Assembly: GCA_902527045.1 (NCBI GenBank)
Contig: CABZNL010000001.1
Span: forward strand, 109,750-173,749
Direction: 5' to 3'
DNA: 64,000 bases
Source: an uncultured Alphaproteobacteria bacterium
Lineage (GTDB): Bacteria > Pseudomonadota > Alphaproteobacteria > HIMB59
The position numbers were made by a program, and so were the translations under genes. The notes beneath the pieces were generated by a model. The model was not told the DNA's origin. It saw only the letters and a program-made list of their open reading frames with translations, and ran no database searches. This document shows, piece by piece, positions 61,980 to 64,000 of the stretch (its first letter is position 1; each line of letters begins with the position of its first letter).

Positions 61980-62795
61980 ATGATTAAAAAGAAGATAGGC
62001 ATTGTTGCAGACAAGTTAAATCACTCATTATCACCAATGATACACAATTATTGGTCTAAAAAATATAAGTGTAATTTTTTGTATAAAAAATATGAAATAG
62101 ATGAAAAAAAAATAGAAAAATTTTTTTATAAATATAAAGAAGATAAAGATTTTATCGGATTTAATATCACTATACCGTACAAAGAAAAATTTATTGATTT
62201 GTGTGATAAGGTTTCACTAAGAGCAAAAAAAATTGGATCAGTTAACCTAATTTATAAAAAAGAGAACATGATTTATGGCGATAACACAGATGTTATTGGT
62301 TTTGGAAAAATTTTTAACTTACTTAATAACAAAAAAACCAAGTCTGTTTTACTAATTGGTGCGGGTGGAGCATCCAGGGCAATCCTATACTTTCTCAATA
62401 AAAAATATATTGAAAACATCGATATTTTTGCAAAATCTTTTAGGAGAAGAGAGGGTCTTTTAAAAGATTTTAAGTTTAAAAATTTTACGAATAAGCCCAC
62501 TTTATTAAAAAAGAAATATGACTTAATAATAAATGCTTCTAATGCAGGGATGAGTCATGGTAATAAAATTAATAGAAATATATTACGCCTTGTCAAAAAA
62601 ACAAAGGGGGTCATTGATGTAGTCTACAACCCACTTGAAACTGATCTATTAAAAGAGGCTAAGAAATATAACATAAAATCAATAGGGGGACTAATAATGC
62701 TTGTAGAACAAGCAAAACCATCTTTTGAAATTTGGTCAAAAAAAGATATTGAAATCGATGATAAGATTTACCAATCATTAATTAGTAAGATATGA
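61980..62795 (+). CDS. aroE: Shikimate dehydrogenase
   Basis: A 271-residue NADPH enzyme: LNHSLSPMIHNYWSKK, substrate Lys in FNITIPYKEKFIDL, DNTDVIGFGKIF, dinucleotide loop LIGAGGASRAILYFL and NASNAGMSHGNK. The last is slightly changed from NATPxGM. It makes shikimate for aromatic amino acids. The gene starts right after the maf stop and overlaps coaE by 4 bp. Confidence 0.96.
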   Translation: MIKKKIGIVADKLNHSLSPMIHNYWSKKYKCNFLYKKYEIDEKKIEKFFYKYKEDKDFIGFNITIPYKEKFIDLCDKVSLRAKKIGSVNLIYKKENMIYGDNTDVIGFGKIFNLLNNKKTKSVLLIGAGGASRAILYFLNKKYIENIDIFAKSFRRREGLLKDFKFKNFTNKPTLLKKKYDLIINASNAGMSHGNKINRNILRLVKKTKGVIDVVYNPLETDLLKEAKKYNIKSIGGLIMLVEQAKPSFEIWSKKDIEIDDKIYQSLISKI

Positions 62796-63349
62796 TTAAA
62801 GTTGCAGTTACAGGTAATATAGGTTCAGGTAAAAGTGAATTTATAAATTTTATCTCTAAGCTTGGCTTCTATTACATTTCTTCTGATTTAATAATATCGA
62901 AACTTTACGAAGATTTTAAAACGAGGAGTATTATATTACAAAAATTAAATCTAAATGAGAAAAACTATAAACAAGAAATTATAAGCAATATGCATAATGA
63001 AGTATTTAATAGGCAACTTAAGAAAGTAATATATCCCTTTTTGTACTCAAAAAAAAAAATTCTATCTCAAAAACATAGTACATATCAACCTATATTTCAT
63101 GAGGTACCATTACTTTATGAAGAAAACTTATCTCGTGACTACAATGTTACAGTCTTCATTAAAGCAGATATAAACAAAAGAAGGCAAAGAGTTTTAAATA
63201 GAGGTGTAAGTAGGAACTATTTTACATTAATGAATAGCAAGCAAATCAACGAAAATATAAAAAAAAATAAATCAACTTTTACTTTAGATAACAACGGTTC
63301 AATCTTGAACTTACGATTAAATATTATTAAATTACTAAATGAACTATGA
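62792..63349 (+). CDS. coaE: Dephospho-CoA kinase
   Basis: A 185-residue P-loop kinase: VAVTGNIGSGKSEFINFI near residues 4-20, then FYYISSDLIISKLY (D of substrate binding), FHEVPLLYEENL and the lid KRRQRVLNRGVSRN. It phosphorylates dephospho-CoA at the last step of CoA synthesis. Overlaps dnaQ by 4 bp. Confidence 0.95.
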   Translation: MIKVAVTGNIGSGKSEFINFISKLGFYYISSDLIISKLYEDFKTRSIILQKLNLNEKNYKQEIISNMHNEVFNRQLKKVIYPFLYSKKKILSQKHSTYQPIFHEVPLLYEENLSRDYNVTVFIKADINKRRQRVLNRGVSRNYFTLMNSKQINENIKKNKSTFTLDNNGSILNLRLNIIKLLNEL

Positions 63350-64000
63350 GAGAAATCATACTTGATATTGAAACCACAGGCTTGGAACACAAAGAGGGAC
63401 ACCGTGTTATTGAAATTGGCTGTATTGAACTAAATAGCAAGGAAGTTGGCGCTAGTTATCATCAATACATAAATCCTTCTAGAACTCTTACAGAAGATAA
63501 TATTAAAATACATGGTATCACTAATGAACATCTAATTGATAAACCACTTTTTGACGAAATTGCTGATGATTTTCTAACATTTATTGAAGATAGTTCTATC
63601 ATTGCTCACAACGCGTCTTTTGACGTTGGTTTTTTGAATTTCGAACTAGAAAAACTATCTAAACCTAAAATTGCAAAAGAGAGAGTTATAGACACAATTA
63701 AGATAGCAAGGCAAAGATTTCCCGGGCAACAAGTATCATTAGACGCGCTTATAAAGAAATTAAAGATAAACACTCTTATTAACAGAGACCAACATGGTGC
63801 TCTAAAAGACGCGAAGCTTTTAACTGATGTATATTTGGAATTACAGGGCATTAATCAAATAGGATTAGAGCTAAGTGAGAAGAAATCTGAAAAAATTACT
63901 TTAGCAAGTGAGCCGAATTACTCATCCGTCGTACTAACAAAAGAAGAGACAGAAGCCCATAAAGAGTTTATAAAAAGTAAAATACCTAATTCTAATTGGG
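63346..64000 (+). CDS. dnaQ: DNA polymerase III epsilon subunit (3'-5' exonuclease), 3' end cut by window edge
   Basis: The frame is open from ATG 63346 to the end of the window, 218 codons. REIILDIETTGLEHKEGHRVIEIG carries the DxE of ExoI, IIAHNASFDVGFLNFEL the ExoII Asp and HGALKDAKLLTDVYLEL the ExoIII HxxxxD. The TTGL/HRVIEIG forms are diagnostic of proofreading epsilon. The C-terminal polymerase-binding tail continues outside the window. Confidence 0.97.
   Translation, partial: MREIILDIETTGLEHKEGHRVIEIGCIELNSKEVGASYHQYINPSRTLTEDNIKIHGITNEHLIDKPLFDEIADDFLTFIEDSSIIAHNASFDVGFLNFELEKLSKPKIAKERVIDTIKIARQRFPGQQVSLDALIKKLKINTLINRDQHGALKDAKLLTDVYLELQGINQIGLELSEKKSEKITLASEPNYSSVVLTKEETEAHKEFIKSKIPNSNW

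Overview
This window looks like a piece of a streamlined, strongly AT-rich alphaproteobacterial chromosome, probably from a free-living marine lineage of the SAR11/HIMB59 kind. The assignment rests on gene order and gene families, not on a database search. Coding density is very high, with many 1-26 bp overlaps and convergent genes whose 3' ends overlap. Several genes are shortened relative to their families (leuS, holA, a HemY-like gene, ftsK). The order leuS-lptE-holA-parB-parA-rsmG-mnmG-mnmE, with rho, maf, aroE, coaE and dnaQ beside it, is the alphaproteobacterial origin/partition neighbourhood. A perfect parS-type site lies at the mnmG start, and an AT-rich rho/maf gap with three near-consensus DnaA boxes is a candidate replication origin.

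Layout. 1-4.6 kb: rpmF (partial), a FYDLN zinc-ribbon protein, and a leftward operon of Suv3-like RNA helicase, TerB-like protein, FdxA and a CarD regulator with a Lys-rich tail. 4.7-5.1 kb: a histone H1-like Lys/Ala/Pro repeat protein and its terminator. 5.1-10.3 kb: cytochrome c maturation operon ccmABCDEFGH, including a short ccmD. 10.3-15.9 kb: a polar amino-acid/opine-type ABC importer (two permeases, binding protein, distal ATPase) with an FAD amine/amino-acid oxidoreductase, interrupted by two bactofilins. 15.9-24.8 kb: yggT, folD, argG, an IalB-like protein, an ECF sigma factor with a ChrR-like cupin partner, DUF3429, phhB, an aldo/keto reductase, a BI-1 family protein, a DMT transporter and a mitofilin/HemY-N pair. 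24.8-32.9 kb: tsaD, EVE protein, acs, rsmB (no recognisable start codon), rpe, purH, a small unknown, a solo HAD domain and a LysE exporter.

33.0-38.4 kb is an accessory block of five glycosyltransferase-like genes plus a membrane zinc-ribbon protein. It ends at tRNA-Gly(GCC), whose 3' end faces the block, so it is probably a surface-glycan island. 38.7-47.7 kb: thioredoxin-TPR protein, Lon-N protein, UbiH-type hydroxylase, ftsK, a winged-helix protein, a secreted protein, YggS, and a divergent pair of sulfotransferase-type genes (one TPR-fused, one degenerate). 47.8-48.8 kb: a highly expressed porin-like protein. 48.9-64 kb: DUF3576 lipoprotein, then the origin-proximal cluster described above, with a HAD-like protein and a GDPD between mnmE and rho.

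No CRISPR array, transposase, integrase or recognisable phage gene was found. The observations most worth a second look are the start-codon-less rsmB, the ChrR-like partner without its zinc motif, the tRNA-flanked glycan island, the candidate oriC and parS-in-mnmG, the HAD protein lacking its nucleophile, and the cluster of Lys-rich nucleic-acid-binding tails.
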